A stretch of DNA of 64,000 nucleotides. It comes from Lactobacillus corticis. GTDB lineage: Bacteria; Bacillota; Bacilli; Lactobacillales; Lactobacillaceae. Within the stretch, counting starts at the first letter, position 1. Every line of letters begins with the position of its first letter. A program made the translations under genes and the position numbers. Below the pieces are notes generated by a model that made no database searches, was not told the origin of the DNA, and saw nothing but the letters and a program-made list of their open reading frames with translations. Below, piece by piece: positions 44,008-52,844 of this stretch. The stretch spans positions 63,514-127,513 of the forward strand of contig NZ_BMAY01000003.1 in the NCBI RefSeq assembly GCF_018327645.1, read 5' to 3'.

Positions 44008-44769
44008 ATGCAACAAATTAGTTCAGTTAATAATCAAACTATTAAACAAATTGCCAAACTTTTACGCAAAAAAGGACGCGAGACCAGTCAATCCTACCTG
44101 ATTGAAGGATTTCACCTAGTTTCTGAAGCCTACAAGGCGCATTTAAATTACCAATATTTATTGGGAACCAGCGAAGCTTTAGCCAAGGCTGAAGAAATTG
44201 GTTTTGCGCTAGATAATCGGGCAATCCAAATTAATCAAGCAATTTGTCGGCATTTGACGGCTGCCAAGACTCCCCAAGGCATCTTCATGGTCTTAAAAAT
44301 CAGCCAGCCAAAAAGTTTTTCGTTTAATTATGGCAAGTGGGTGTTGCTGGATAATTTAAGCGATCCTGGTAACGTTGGAACCATTATTCGAACGGCAGAT
44401 GCAGCTGGCTTTAATGGAGTGGTGCTGTCGCCTGAAAGCGTTGATTTGTATAATCCTAAAGTACAGCGGTCCATGCAAGGGAGTCAGTTTCATATAGATT
44501 TACTAGTTAGGGACTTACCAGAAACCATTGCCGAGCTGCAAAACAGCAACCTTCCGGTTTATGCCAGCATGCTTGATCGCAATGCTAAAAAGCTGGAGGA
44601 GTTTGAACCAGTAGCTGGTCTGGGCCTCGTCATCGGCAACGAAGCGCATGGCGTTAGTCCCCAAATTGCACAATTAAGTGATGAAAAATTGTACATTCCA
44701 ATTTATGGGCAAGCTGAATCTTTGAATGCTGCCGTGGCTGCCGGGATCATGATTTATCACTTTGCTTAG
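44008..44769 (+). CDS. SpoU-family (TrmH) 2'-O-RNA methyltransferase
   Basis: The 253-aa protein has an N-terminal substrate-binding domain (about 1-95) and a SPOUT methyltransferase domain with LLDNLSDPGNVGTIIRTADAAG (motif 1), GNEAHGVS (motif 2) and LNAAVAAGIM (motif 3, the knot). It methylates rRNA or tRNA ribose; the target nucleotide is not known. ACGAGGA precedes the ATG. It is divergent from the acylphosphatase gene. Confidence 0.92.
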   Translation: MQQISSVNNQTIKQIAKLLRKKGRETSQSYLIEGFHLVSEAYKAHLNYQYLLGTSEALAKAEEIGFALDNRAIQINQAICRHLTAAKTPQGIFMVLKISQPKSFSFNYGKWVLLDNLSDPGNVGTIIRTADAAGFNGVVLSPESVDLYNPKVQRSMQGSQFHIDLLVRDLPETIAELQNSNLPVYASMLDRNAKKLEEFEPVAGLGLVIGNEAHGVSPQIAQLSDEKLYIPIYGQAESLNAAVAAGIMIYHFA

Positions 44770-44775
44770 GTTTTA

Positions 44776-44818
44776 TTACTTGTATTTAGTAAGTAAATAA
44801 AGCTATAATGTAAGTAAA
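44776..44818 (+). promoter_or_regulatory. hxlR promoter with repeated GTAAGTAAA elements
   Basis: TTGTAT (44780-44785) and TATAAT (44804-44809; 18-bp spacer) form the promoter. GTAAGTAAA occurs at 44789-44797 and at 44810-44818, 21 bp apart (two helical turns), and an inverted TTACTT lies at 44776-44781. The repeats flank the -10 box and are likely sites for the regulator encoded downstream (inference). Confidence 0.55.
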
Positions 44819-44860
44819 ACCAAGAATAGCTGGAGTTTATTAAGAAGAGGAGGGAAGCTA

Positions 44861-45199
44861 ATGGCTGAAGCTGCAAAAACCAGTGGCTGTAAGGAAGATT
44901 ACGAATTATGCGATCATTTTATTAATGCCTTTCAAATAATTGGCAAGAAATGGAATGGCCTGATTATCAGTTCCTTATGTGACACTCATTATATGCGTTT
45001 TAAAGAATTGGCAAAATGTATTTCTGCCTGTTCCGATCGCGTTTTGGTTGCTCGCTTGCGTGAGCTGGAAGACGAAGGCATTGTCAAGCGCGAAGTAGAC
45101 CAAGAGACGGGAATTATTTCTTATGGTTTGACGCCAAAAGGAGCGGATTTGAAACCGGTTTTTGACCAAGTTCATACTTGGGCTGACAAATGGGTTTAG
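44861..45199 (+). CDS. HxlR-family transcriptional regulator
   Basis: The 112-aa winged-helix protein has the HxlR pattern: IIGKKWNGLIISSL, MRFKELAKCISACSDRVLVARLRELEDEGIV and the wing YGLTPKG. Members often sense electrophiles or redox through cysteines; here Cys residues occur at about 10, 17, 47, 56 and 60. GAGGGAAG precedes the ATG. No obvious target gene follows; autoregulation is likely from the promoter repeats. Confidence 0.93.
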   Translation: MAEAAKTSGCKEDYELCDHFINAFQIIGKKWNGLIISSLCDTHYMRFKELAKCISACSDRVLVARLRELEDEGIVKREVDQETGIISYGLTPKGADLKPVFDQVHTWADKWV

Positions 45200-45230
45200 G
45201 TCCAAGATATTTATCTAAAACTTCATAATA

Positions 45231-45273
45231 AAAAAACTTCGAATTCAAGTACAACTTGCTTTCGAAGTTTTTC
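45231..45273. terminator. Bidirectional terminator between the hxlR and aminotransferase genes
   Basis: AAAAACTTCGAA pairs with TTTCGAAGTTTTT, with an inner AAGT/ACTT stem, and has A and T runs at the two sides. Confidence 0.85.
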
Positions 45274-45290
45274 TTTTGCGTTAAAAAGGT

Positions 45291-46460
45291 CTAGACATGT
45301 TTTAGGCATGTCCCTAAGCGTTTAATTCCTTCAACTATTTTGTCTGGAGAATTGCCGACGTAGCTTAAGCGGAAGCCATTTTTCTTTGAAGCACCGGCAT
45401 AAACTGCACTTGCTGGAACATAGCATACTTGATACTTGGGCAAGACTGACTCAATTAAGAGCTTTCCAGCATCAAGCTTCTCTGGCAGTTCCACCCAAAT
45501 AAAGAATCCGCCCTTCGGACTAGTTGCTTTAGCCCAGGATGGGAAGTAGTCCTTAATCGCTCCTAGCATTACCTTTTGCTTTTTTTGATAGTTTTGGCAA
45601 AGCTGCGCAATGTGTTGATCCAAAGAATTATCCGTCAAATAGCAACAGATTGAACGTTGCGTTATTTCTGGTGAGCATAAGTCGCTCGCTGCCTTTAATT
45701 CAGTAAGTTTACCAATAACGTCGCTCGCAGCGATGACCCAACCGGTTCTGAGCGCCGGGGAGAGAATTTTGGAAAAACTCGAAATAAAGATGACATGACC
45801 CGTTTGATCGAAACTCTTAATTGTTGGCAGCTGGCTTCCGGTGTAGGTCAAGTCGCGATAAGGACTGTCTTCCAGCACATATACTTGGTATTTGGCGGCT
45901 AGGTCTGCTAGTTGCTTGCGCCGGGTAAGGCTCATGCTGGTGCCGGTAGGATTTTGAAAGTCCGGAACCGTATAGATCAATTTAATCTCAGGGTGAAGTT
46001 CTAATTGTTCAGCTAATTTGTCAATCTCCATGCCGTTTTCATCTAGCGGAATTTGATAATAGTTAGGCTGATATTGGTCAAAGACATTGAGCGCTCCCAA
46101 GTAAGTAGGCGATTCAACGGCGATTCCGCATCCCTTTGAAAGAACCATTTCAGCAATTAAGGTGATGGCTTGCTGGCCGCCTTGCGTGATCAATACGTTT
46201 TCAGCTTGGGCATTAATTTGGCCATCCTTCTGGCAACGGTTTGCCAGTTGCTGACGTAGCTGCAAATTTCCTTGTGCTGAATGATATTGAAAAACTCCCC
46301 GATCTTGACTAATAGCTTTTTGATAGGCCTGGGCTAGGGCTTTTTCTGGGAAAAGGGCGGGATCTGGCAGTCCGCCGGAAAAGGCAATTACTTCAGGATT
46401 GTCGGCCATGGTCATAATGTCATTTAAATCTGTATCTTTTTTCTCAGTTGTTTTCTGCAT
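45291..46460 (-). CDS. PLP-dependent aminotransferase (class I/II, 2-aminoadipate/aromatic type)
   Basis: The 389-aa enzyme has the fold-type I pattern: a MADNPEVIAFSGGLPDPALFP start, YTVPDFQNPTGTSMS, and the PLP-lysine motif SSFSKILSPALR (Lys about 230). Its closest family is the MocR-like/KAT-type aminotransferases without the GntR domain. The amino donor may be an aromatic or branched-chain amino acid, as in flavour-forming lactobacilli; this is not decided by sequence. GAGGCAC precedes the ATG. It is divergent from the LysR gene. Confidence 0.9.
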   Translation of the reverse strand: MQKTTEKKDTDLNDIMTMADNPEVIAFSGGLPDPALFPEKALAQAYQKAISQDRGVFQYHSAQGNLQLRQQLANRCQKDGQINAQAENVLITQGGQQAITLIAEMVLSKGCGIAVESPTYLGALNVFDQYQPNYYQIPLDENGMEIDKLAEQLELHPEIKLIYTVPDFQNPTGTSMSLTRRKQLADLAAKYQVYVLEDSPYRDLTYTGSQLPTIKSFDQTGHVIFISSFSKILSPALRTGWVIAASDVIGKLTELKAASDLCSPEITQRSICCYLTDNSLDQHIAQLCQNYQKKQKVMLGAIKDYFPSWAKATSPKGGFFIWVELPEKLDAGKLLIESVLPKYQVCYVPASAVYAGASKKNGFRLSYVGNSPDKIVEGIKRLGTCLKHV

Positions 46461-46532
46461 CTTTGTGCCTCGTTTTTCATTTACTCTATGTCTAGTATGT
46501 TAGAATGAATTCATAATTAAGTAAAACTCAAC

Positions 46533-46554
46533 ATTTTCAATTAAAAGTGAAAAT
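46533..46554. promoter_or_regulatory. Inverted repeat between the divergent aminotransferase and LysR genes
   Basis: ATTTTCA-N8-TGAAAAT is a 7-bp inverted repeat of the size and AT-rich type bound by LysR proteins. It lies 31 bp before the LysR start and about 73 bp before the aminotransferase start, so it is a plausible operator for both. Confidence 0.5.
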
Positions 46555-46584
46555 TATTCAACTAAACAACAAAGGAAGCAGATC

Positions 46585-47481
46585 ATGGCACATTTTAATT
46601 ACCTGGTTTTTGCCAAAGTAGTCGAGCGTGGGACTTTTTATCAAGCTGCTAAAGAATTAAAAGTGACCCCTAGTGCGGTCAGCCACTCGATTAACCAATT
46701 AGAACAGAATTTAGGTTTTCCGCTCTTGCGAAGAAATCGTTCAGGCGTTGAATTGACCCAAGATGGGGCCGCAATTTTGCCTTATGTGCAAGAAATCTTA
46801 AACTTAGAGCACAATTTGGAACAGGAGGCCAATAACATTCGCGGCTTGAATTCCGGAGTAGTCAGAATTGGGGCCTTTTCTAGTATTTGCATTAACTGGT
46901 TGCCCGAAATAATTAGAAATTTTAAGAGTCGCTATCCTAAAATCAAGGTAACGATAGTGCAGGGAACATTTAATGAAATCGCCGAAAAAGCCCGAATTGG
47001 GGCCATCGACCTGGGCTTTACGGCTTTGCCGGTTACCCAAAATCTGAAAGTAATCCCTTTGATCAATGATCCAATCTACTGCATCACGCCAAAGGATTTT
47101 GAACCTAAAAATAGAAAATCCATTACGCAAGCAGATATTTCGGGCAAGAACTTTATTTTGCAGCAGATTGACTATGATCGTGATACGAAAAAGGTGTTGG
47201 ATGACTATCAAGTTACCCAGAATTCATTGACTTTCTCAATTGACGACCAGTCAATTTTAGCCATGGTAGAATCAAATTTAGGTTTAGGAGTTTTGCCAAA
47301 ATTGGCCTTGAACAAAATTAAAGGCGACGTTAACGTGTTTGATTTTGACCGTAAATATGAACGGCATATTGCTTTGGTAGCCAACAAAACCCAAATGCTG
47401 GCACCAGCGCCGAAGAAAATGATGAAATTAATGCAGGAATATTTGACCAAGCGTTACGGGGATGAATTATTGTGGAAATAA
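46585..47481 (+). CDS. LysR-family transcriptional regulator
   Basis: The 298-aa protein has a LysR helix-turn-helix (about 1-60: GTFYQAAKELKVTPSAVSHSI) and a substrate-binding domain (about 88-290). AAGGAAG precedes the ATG. It is divergent from the aminotransferase gene, which it probably regulates. Its stop is 26 bp before the pheS T-box promoter. Effector unknown. Confidence 0.93.
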   Translation: MAHFNYLVFAKVVERGTFYQAAKELKVTPSAVSHSINQLEQNLGFPLLRRNRSGVELTQDGAAILPYVQEILNLEHNLEQEANNIRGLNSGVVRIGAFSSICINWLPEIIRNFKSRYPKIKVTIVQGTFNEIAEKARIGAIDLGFTALPVTQNLKVIPLINDPIYCITPKDFEPKNRKSITQADISGKNFILQQIDYDRDTKKVLDDYQVTQNSLTFSIDDQSILAMVESNLGLGVLPKLALNKIKGDVNVFDFDRKYERHIALVANKTQMLAPAPKKMMKLMQEYLTKRYGDELLWK

Positions 47482-47506
47482 TTATTATTGCTGGGGATAT
47501 AAAGGC

Positions 47507-47761
47507 TTGAAACCTTTGGCCCTTTGACGTATCCTAATAAGTAATTACGAAGACCAAGACTAGTAGCTGTGATGATTGAGTCCAGGGAGAGCAGCCAGAT
47601 GACTGAAAGCCGCTCCAAAGTCAGCAGTGAATTTCATCTTGTGAGTAGGATCTAATCAATTCCGGTATCCGCCGTTATAGGAATCTTAAAGTGCAGCTGG
47701 ATAGGCTGAACTAGGGTGGTACCGCGAAGCTTCGTCCCTATTTGGGATGAAGCTTTTTTGT
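47507..47761 (+). promoter_or_regulatory. T-box leader of pheST (tRNA-Phe responsive) with its promoter
   Basis: The promoter is TTGAAA (47507-47512)-17-TATCCT (47530-47535). The leader has the specifier TTC (47633-47635, in GAATTTCATC), the T-box AGGGTGGTACCGCG (47713-47726) and a terminator, AAGCTTCGTCCC with GGGATGAAGCTT (47727-47755) and a T run. Uncharged tRNA-Phe would allow read-through into pheST. Confidence 0.94.
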
Positions 47762-47781
47762 TTTGGAAAGGGAAAGTAACT

Positions 47782-48831
47782 ATGGACTTATTTGATAAGC
47801 TGGTAGAGCTTCGTAAAGATGGCTTAGCCAAAATCAAAGAGGCAACTGATGAAAAGAAGCTTAACGAAGTACGCGTTGAGTTAGTTGGTAAAAAAGGCGA
47901 ACTGACTAAGATTTTGCACTCAATGAAAGAAGTAGCCCCCGACAAACGCCGCGAAGTTGGTCAACGGGTGAACGAATTGCGTGACCTGTTCAATGAACAG
48001 TTAGACGGCACCAAAGAAGAAATTCTTAAAGCTTTGGCCCAAAAAAAGCTTGAAGAAGAACGCATTGACGTTACCCTGCCAGGCAAGCGGGGCCATGTTG
48101 GTTCAAAACACCCAATTTATTTGATTTTGGATGATTTGGAAGCCTTGTTCATTGGCATGGGTTACCAAGTTGTGCAAGGGCCAGAAATTGAAACTGACCA
48201 CTATGTCTTCGAAATGATGAACTTGCCTAAGGACCACCCGGCCCGTGACATGCAGGAAACTTTTTACATTGACAGCGAAAACCTGCTCCGTTCCCAAACT
48301 TCCGGTGACCAGGCACGGGTTTTGGAAAAGCATGATTTTGCAAAAGGTCCGTTAAAGATGGTTGGACCTGGTAAGGTTTATCGGCGTGATGATGATGATG
48401 CAACCCACTCTCACCAATTTATGCAAATGGAAGGCTTAGTCGTAGACAAACATGTGACGATGGGCGATTTAAAGGGAACGCTTGAAATGATCGCCAAGCA
48501 CGTCTTTGGTGCCGACCGAGCAACGCGTTTGCGTCCAAGCTACTTCCCATTCACTGAACCATCAGTTGAAATGGACGTTTCTTGTTTCAACTGTGACGGC
48601 AAGGGTTGTCCGATTTGCAAATATACTGGTTGGATTGAAGTTTTAGGTGCCGGGATGGTTCACCCGAACGTCTTGGAAAATGCCGGGGTTGATTCATCTG
48701 TTTATGGCGGTTTTGCCTTTGGTGTCGGTCTTGACCGGTTTGCAATTTTGAAGTACGGCGTTGACGACATCCGTGATTTCTACACCAACGATGTCCGCTT
48801 TTTAGGACAATTCCGCAAGGAGGATAAATAA
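47782..48831 (+). CDS. pheS: Phenylalanyl-tRNA synthetase alpha subunit
   Basis: The 349-aa class II catalytic subunit has an N-terminal coiled coil (about 1-85) and a core with [35 protein letters not shown] and the C-terminal [17 protein letters not shown] (motif 3). GGGAAAG precedes the ATG at 47782; the frame extends upstream only through the T-box. The stop overlaps the pheT start by one base. Confidence 0.97.
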   Translation: MDLFDKLVELRKDGLAKIKEATDEKKLNEVRVELVGKKGELTKILHSMKEVAPDKRREVGQRVNELRDLFNEQLDGTKEEILKALAQKKLEEERIDVTLPGKRGHVGSKHPIYLILDDLEALFIGMGYQVVQGPEIETDHYVFEMMNLPKDHPARDMQETFYIDSENLLRSQTSGDQARVLEKHDFAKGPLKMVGPGKVYRRDDDDATHSHQFMQMEGLVVDKHVTMGDLKGTLEMIAKHVFGADRATRLRPSYFPFTEPSVEMDVSCFNCDGKGCPICKYTGWIEVLGAGMVHPNVLENAGVDSSVYGGFAFGVGLDRFAILKYGVDDIRDFYTNDVRFLGQFRKEDK

Positions 48832-51242
48832 TGCTTGTTTCATATAACTGGTTAAAAGAATTCGTTGATATCGACGATTTAGATGTTAACGACTTAGCTG
48901 AAAAGATTACCCGCACCGGGGTTGAAATTGCTGATGTTGCCCACCCAATGGCCGGACTGAAAAAATTAGTCGTTGGTTATGTTGAAGAATGTGTAGCAAT
49001 TGAAGGTACCCACTTGCACAAGACTTTAGTTGACGCTGGTCAAGATGAAAAATTGCAAATTGTCTGCGGTGCGCCAAACGTTGCTGCTGGTGAAAAGGTA
49101 ATCGTGGCCTTGCATGGAGCCCGGATTGCCGGCGGACACAAGATCAAGCGGGGCAAGATCCGCGGGATTGAGTCAAACGGCATGATCTGTGGCTTGCAGG
49201 AAATCGGTTTTAACGAAAGCGTTGTTCCGAGCGAATTTGTTGATGGCATCTATGTTTTCCCAGCAGATGCTGATGTTAAGCCAGGCGAAGATGTTTATGA
49301 AGCTTTAGGCATGGATGATTACATCTTCGACTTTGATATCACGCCAAACCGCGCCGATACTTTGTCAATGGAAGGTGCAGCTTATGAAGTAGGTGCCATT
49401 GTTGATAAGCCGGTTAAAATCGAACCAGTTGTTTTAAAAGAAGACGGCGCTGCATGGACAGATAGCTTCAGTGCTGAAATTGACCAAAAGCTAGCTCCTA
49501 AGTACTACTTGCGCAAATTTAGCGGCATTACGGTCAAGCCAAGTCCTTTGTGGATGCAAACTCGTTTGTGGAATGCTGGTATTCGGCCAATTAACAACGT
49601 CGTTGATATTACTAACTACGTCATGCTGTTAACCGGCTTGCCAATGCATGCCTATGATGCTCGAACTTTTAAAGACCATCAAATTGGCGTTCGCTTAGCT
49701 GAAAAGGGTGAAAAATTCACCCTGTTGAGCGATAAGAAGATTGAATTAGATGCCCAAGACATCGTGATCACTGATGGCACTAAACCAGTTGCCTTAGCCG
49801 GAGTAATGGGCGGATTAAACTCGGAAATTCAACCTGATACCACGGATGTCTACCTGGAAGTTGGGGTCTTTGATCCAACTTTAATCCGGAAAGCTGCCTT
49901 GCGCCATGCTAACCGGACGGAAGCTTCTAGCCGGTTTGAAAAAGGCGTCAACTGGGACAATTTGGAAAAAGCCGAAAATATGGCAGCATTGCTTTTACGC
50001 AATGAGGCAGGAGCAACGGTTGCTCAAGGCATTTTAAAGGCTGCTGACCAGCAAAAAGAACCGACAGTAATTAAAACCACTGTCAGTTACATTAACAAGG
50101 TTCTGGGTACGGAAATCAGCGCTGACGAAATGAAGCGGATTTTCGATCGCTTGAACTTTGAGAGCAACTTTGCCGGCGACGAATTAACGGTTAATGTTCC
50201 AGCCAGAAGATGGGATCTGGCAATTCCAGCAGACCTAGTTGAAGAAGTAGGTCGTTTGTATGGTTATGACAATATTAAGTCAACCCAACCGCTTTTGGCT
50301 GAAACTCACGGCGGCTACAGCGAAGCTGAAACCAAATTGCGCCGGGTCAAGTCTATTGTTCAAGGACAAGGCTTGATGGAAGCAATCTCCTACTCGCTGA
50401 CCTCGCCAGAAAAGGCACATGCTTTTGTCAAGGAAGCAAAAGCCGATGCCAAGATCAAGATGCCGCTTAATTCAAGTCGGTCAGTCATGCGCCAAAACTT
50501 GCTTGAAGGTTTGCTTGATGCTGCCAGCTACAACTTTGCGCGCAAAGAAAATGAGCTCTTCCTCTTTGAACAAGGCCGGACTTACGACCGCGAGGGTGGG
50601 GAGTTCCATGAACATGAACATTTAGCTGCCCTTTACTCTGGTCATGTTTATGCTGACAATTGGCAACATGAGGACCGCGAAGTTGATTTCTACTTTGTCA
50701 AAGGTCAATTGGAAGAATTGTTCATTAGCTTAGGAATTAAGGGAGTTTCTTATCGGGCTGAAGCAATTAGCGGGATGCATTTAACCAGAACGGCCGGTAT
50801 TTACCTCGATGGTGAATATTTAGGCATGATCGGCATGATCGCCCCATCTTTGACCTTCTTAGATAAAACTCTGCGTGGACATGAAATTTACGCCTACGAG
50901 CTTGACTTAGACGTTTTAAGCAAATATCAAACCCAAGGCACCAAGGCTGTACCGGCTCCTAAATTCCCAGCCATTGAGCGGGACTTGTCAATTTTGGTCA
51001 GTGACAATCTCACCAACGAAGATGTGGAAAAGGTCATCCGCGAAAATGCCGGCAAGTACCTGACTAAATTACAGGTAATTGATGTTTACCAAGGTGAACA
51101 TATTGAAAGCGGCAAGAAGAGTTTGGCATATAATTTAACTTTCAGAAATGACCACGATACTTTGACTGACAGCGTCGTAAGCAAGGCAATGGAAACAATT
51201 TCAGAGGCTTTAATTGCAAAACTAGGCGCAAACATTCGTTAG
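48831..51242 (+). CDS. pheT: Phenylalanyl-tRNA synthetase beta subunit
   Basis: The 803-aa beta subunit has an N-terminal tRNA-binding OB domain (about 40-150, IVCGAPNVAAGEKV), a B3/4 editing domain (about 210-385), B5 (about 405-475), the catalytic-like core and a C-terminal FDX-ACB anticodon-binding domain (about 710-800). It forms an alpha2-beta2 enzyme with PheS. GCAAGGAGG is just before the ATG. Confidence 0.97.
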   Translation: MLVSYNWLKEFVDIDDLDVNDLAEKITRTGVEIADVAHPMAGLKKLVVGYVEECVAIEGTHLHKTLVDAGQDEKLQIVCGAPNVAAGEKVIVALHGARIAGGHKIKRGKIRGIESNGMICGLQEIGFNESVVPSEFVDGIYVFPADADVKPGEDVYEALGMDDYIFDFDITPNRADTLSMEGAAYEVGAIVDKPVKIEPVVLKEDGAAWTDSFSAEIDQKLAPKYYLRKFSGITVKPSPLWMQTRLWNAGIRPINNVVDITNYVMLLTGLPMHAYDARTFKDHQIGVRLAEKGEKFTLLSDKKIELDAQDIVITDGTKPVALAGVMGGLNSEIQPDTTDVYLEVGVFDPTLIRKAALRHANRTEASSRFEKGVNWDNLEKAENMAALLLRNEAGATVAQGILKAADQQKEPTVIKTTVSYINKVLGTEISADEMKRIFDRLNFESNFAGDELTVNVPARRWDLAIPADLVEEVGRLYGYDNIKSTQPLLAETHGGYSEAETKLRRVKSIVQGQGLMEAISYSLTSPEKAHAFVKEAKADAKIKMPLNSSRSVMRQNLLEGLLDAASYNFARKENELFLFEQGRTYDREGGEFHEHEHLAALYSGHVYADNWQHEDREVDFYFVKGQLEELFISLGIKGVSYRAEAISGMHLTRTAGIYLDGEYLGMIGMIAPSLTFLDKTLRGHEIYAYELDLDVLSKYQTQGTKAVPAPKFPAIERDLSILVSDNLTNEDVEKVIRENAGKYLTKLQVIDVYQGEHIESGKKSLAYNLTFRNDHDTLTDSVVSKAMETISEALIAKLGANIR

Positions 51243-51245
51243 TGG

Positions 51246-51274
51246 TTGACATTCAGCAGCTAAATCAATATTAT
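51246..51274 (+). promoter_or_regulatory. greA promoter
   Basis: Perfect TTGACA (51246-51251), 17-bp spacer and TATTAT (51269-51274) directly after pheT. It allows greA expression independent of the T-box. Confidence 0.8.
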
Positions 51275-51314
51275 TGATCAGTGCATAGAAATTTTGATTC
51301 GTAGGAGCGAAAAT

Positions 51315-51794
51315 ATGGCTGAGAAAACATATCCAATGACTGCTGAAGGCAAAAAGAAGCTGGAAGCAGAATTAAAGGAACTTAAATTAGTTAAGCGTCC
51401 GGAAGTTATTAACCGGATTAAAGTAGCACGTTCATTTGGCGACTTATCAGAAAACTCTGAATATGACGCTGCTAAAGATGAACAAAGCCACTTGGAAGAT
51501 CGGATCAAGCAAGTCGAAGAAATGTTAAAATACGCCGACGTGGTTGATGCCGATAGTGTTGATCCAAATGAAGTCTCAATTGGCAAGACAATTACCTTTA
51601 CTGAGGTTGGTGAAAGTGATTCTGAATCATACACAATTGTCGGAAGTGATGAATCAGACCCATTGAGCGGGAAGATTTCTAACGATTCACCAATTGCCAA
51701 GGCTTTAATTGGTCACAAGAAAGGGGAAACCGTTTCTATTTCAACCCCTGGTGGCAAGTTTGATGTTGTTATTAACGATGTCAAAGCTGAATAA
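51315..51794 (+). CDS. greA: Transcription elongation factor GreA
   Basis: The 159-aa protein has the N-terminal coiled coil (about 1-77; the tip has [16 protein letters not shown] with the acidic residues that enter the polymerase channel) and the C-terminal FKBP-like domain ([23 protein letters not shown]). It rescues backtracked RNA polymerase. GTAGGAGCG selects the ATG at 51315 rather than 51294. Confidence 0.97.
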   Translation: MAEKTYPMTAEGKKKLEAELKELKLVKRPEVINRIKVARSFGDLSENSEYDAAKDEQSHLEDRIKQVEEMLKYADVVDADSVDPNEVSIGKTITFTEVGESDSESYTIVGSDESDPLSGKISNDSPIAKALIGHKKGETVSISTPGGKFDVVINDVKAE

Positions 51795-51805
51795 GTTGCT
51801 ATAAT

Positions 51806-51840
51806 AAGAGTCGGAACAAGTTTTCCGGCTCTTATTTTTT
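51806..51840 (+). terminator. greA terminator
   Basis: AAGAGTCGGAA pairs with TTCCGGCTCTT (6-nt loop), followed by ATTTTTT. Confidence 0.9.
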
Positions 51841-51857
51841 CAGGAAGGGAAATTATT

Positions 51858-52769
51858 ATGCGTAAAGTAGGAATTATTGGAATGGGTCATGTTGGGGCAA
51901 CCGTTGCTTTTGACTTATTCACTCATGGTTATGTTGATGAATTGGTTTTACTAGATAAAAACGAGGCCAAAGCAGAAGCGGAATATAATGACTTAAGCGA
52001 CACCTTAGCCCGTAACGACTACTATGTCAAATTGAAATTTGGCAAGTGGGATGATCTAAGGGATGCTGATATTATCGTGACTGCGTTTGGCGATATTAAG
52101 GCTTCGGTTGAAAGTGGTGACCGCTTTGCTGAATTGCCAATTAATATGAAGAATGCCAAAGAAGTCGGGGCAAAGATTAAAGCTAGTGGCTTCAATGGTA
52201 TTTTGATCAATATTTCTAATCCTTGTGATGCAGTCAGCGCTGTATTACAAAAGGTTACTGGTCTATCGAAAGATCAAGTTTTTGGAACTGGGACCTTTTT
52301 GGACACAGCCCGCATGCAACGGATTGTAGGCGAAAAGCTGCATGAAAATCCTAAAAATGTTGAAGGTTGGGTGCTTGGTGAACATGGCTCGAGTCAATTT
52401 ACGGCTTGGTCAACTTTACGGGTTAACAATCGGATTGCTGCCCAATTATTTGATGAGCAAACCCAACAAGAGTTATCTGATCAGCCAAACAAAAATTCCT
52501 TTAAGGTTGCACGCGGCAAGGGCTATACTTCGTATGCCATTGCGACTTGTGCGGTCAAATTAGTCCAAGCTGTCTTTACTAATGCTCGGATGTACGAACC
52601 GGTTTCGGTTTATTTGCCGGAATATAAGACCTATGTTGGTTATCCTGCCATTATTGGATCAGATGGGATTGAAGAGGTCCTGAAGCTGCAATTAACTAGC
52701 AGCGAACGCGAAAAGTTGGCTGGTTCAGCTGAAAAAATCAAGCATAACTTAGAAAAGTACGCTGATTAA
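51858..52769 (+). CDS. hicD: L-2-hydroxyisocaproate-type dehydrogenase (lactate/malate dehydrogenase family)
   Basis: The 303-aa NAD-dependent enzyme has GIIGMGHVGATV (about 5-16), GDRFAELP in the active-site loop, ISNPCDAVSAV and the catalytic GEHGSSQF (His about 176). The GDRFAEL loop and the GTGTFLDTARMQR block are closer to L-HicDH of lactic acid bacteria than to allosteric L-LDH. It probably reduces branched-chain 2-oxoacids. It fits functionally with the aminotransferase 6 kb upstream. AGGAAGGGAA precedes the ATG. Confidence 0.85.
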   Translation: MRKVGIIGMGHVGATVAFDLFTHGYVDELVLLDKNEAKAEAEYNDLSDTLARNDYYVKLKFGKWDDLRDADIIVTAFGDIKASVESGDRFAELPINMKNAKEVGAKIKASGFNGILINISNPCDAVSAVLQKVTGLSKDQVFGTGTFLDTARMQRIVGEKLHENPKNVEGWVLGEHGSSQFTAWSTLRVNNRIAAQLFDEQTQQELSDQPNKNSFKVARGKGYTSYAIATCAVKLVQAVFTNARMYEPVSVYLPEYKTYVGYPAIIGSDGIEEVLKLQLTSSEREKLAGSAEKIKHNLEKYAD

Positions 52770-52784
52770 AAATTTGCCTAAACA

Positions 52785-52824
52785 AAAACCCCTTAATTAG
52801 GTTTTGTCCTAATTGAGGGGTTTG
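52785..52824. terminator. Bidirectional terminator between the hicD and GlcNAc kinase-type genes
   Basis: AAACCCCTTAATTAGG pairs with CCTAATTGAGGGGTTT (6-nt loop). A on one side and T on the other suit both convergent genes. Confidence 0.9.
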
Positions 52825-52844
52825 TTATTTTAGAAATTCGTTTT

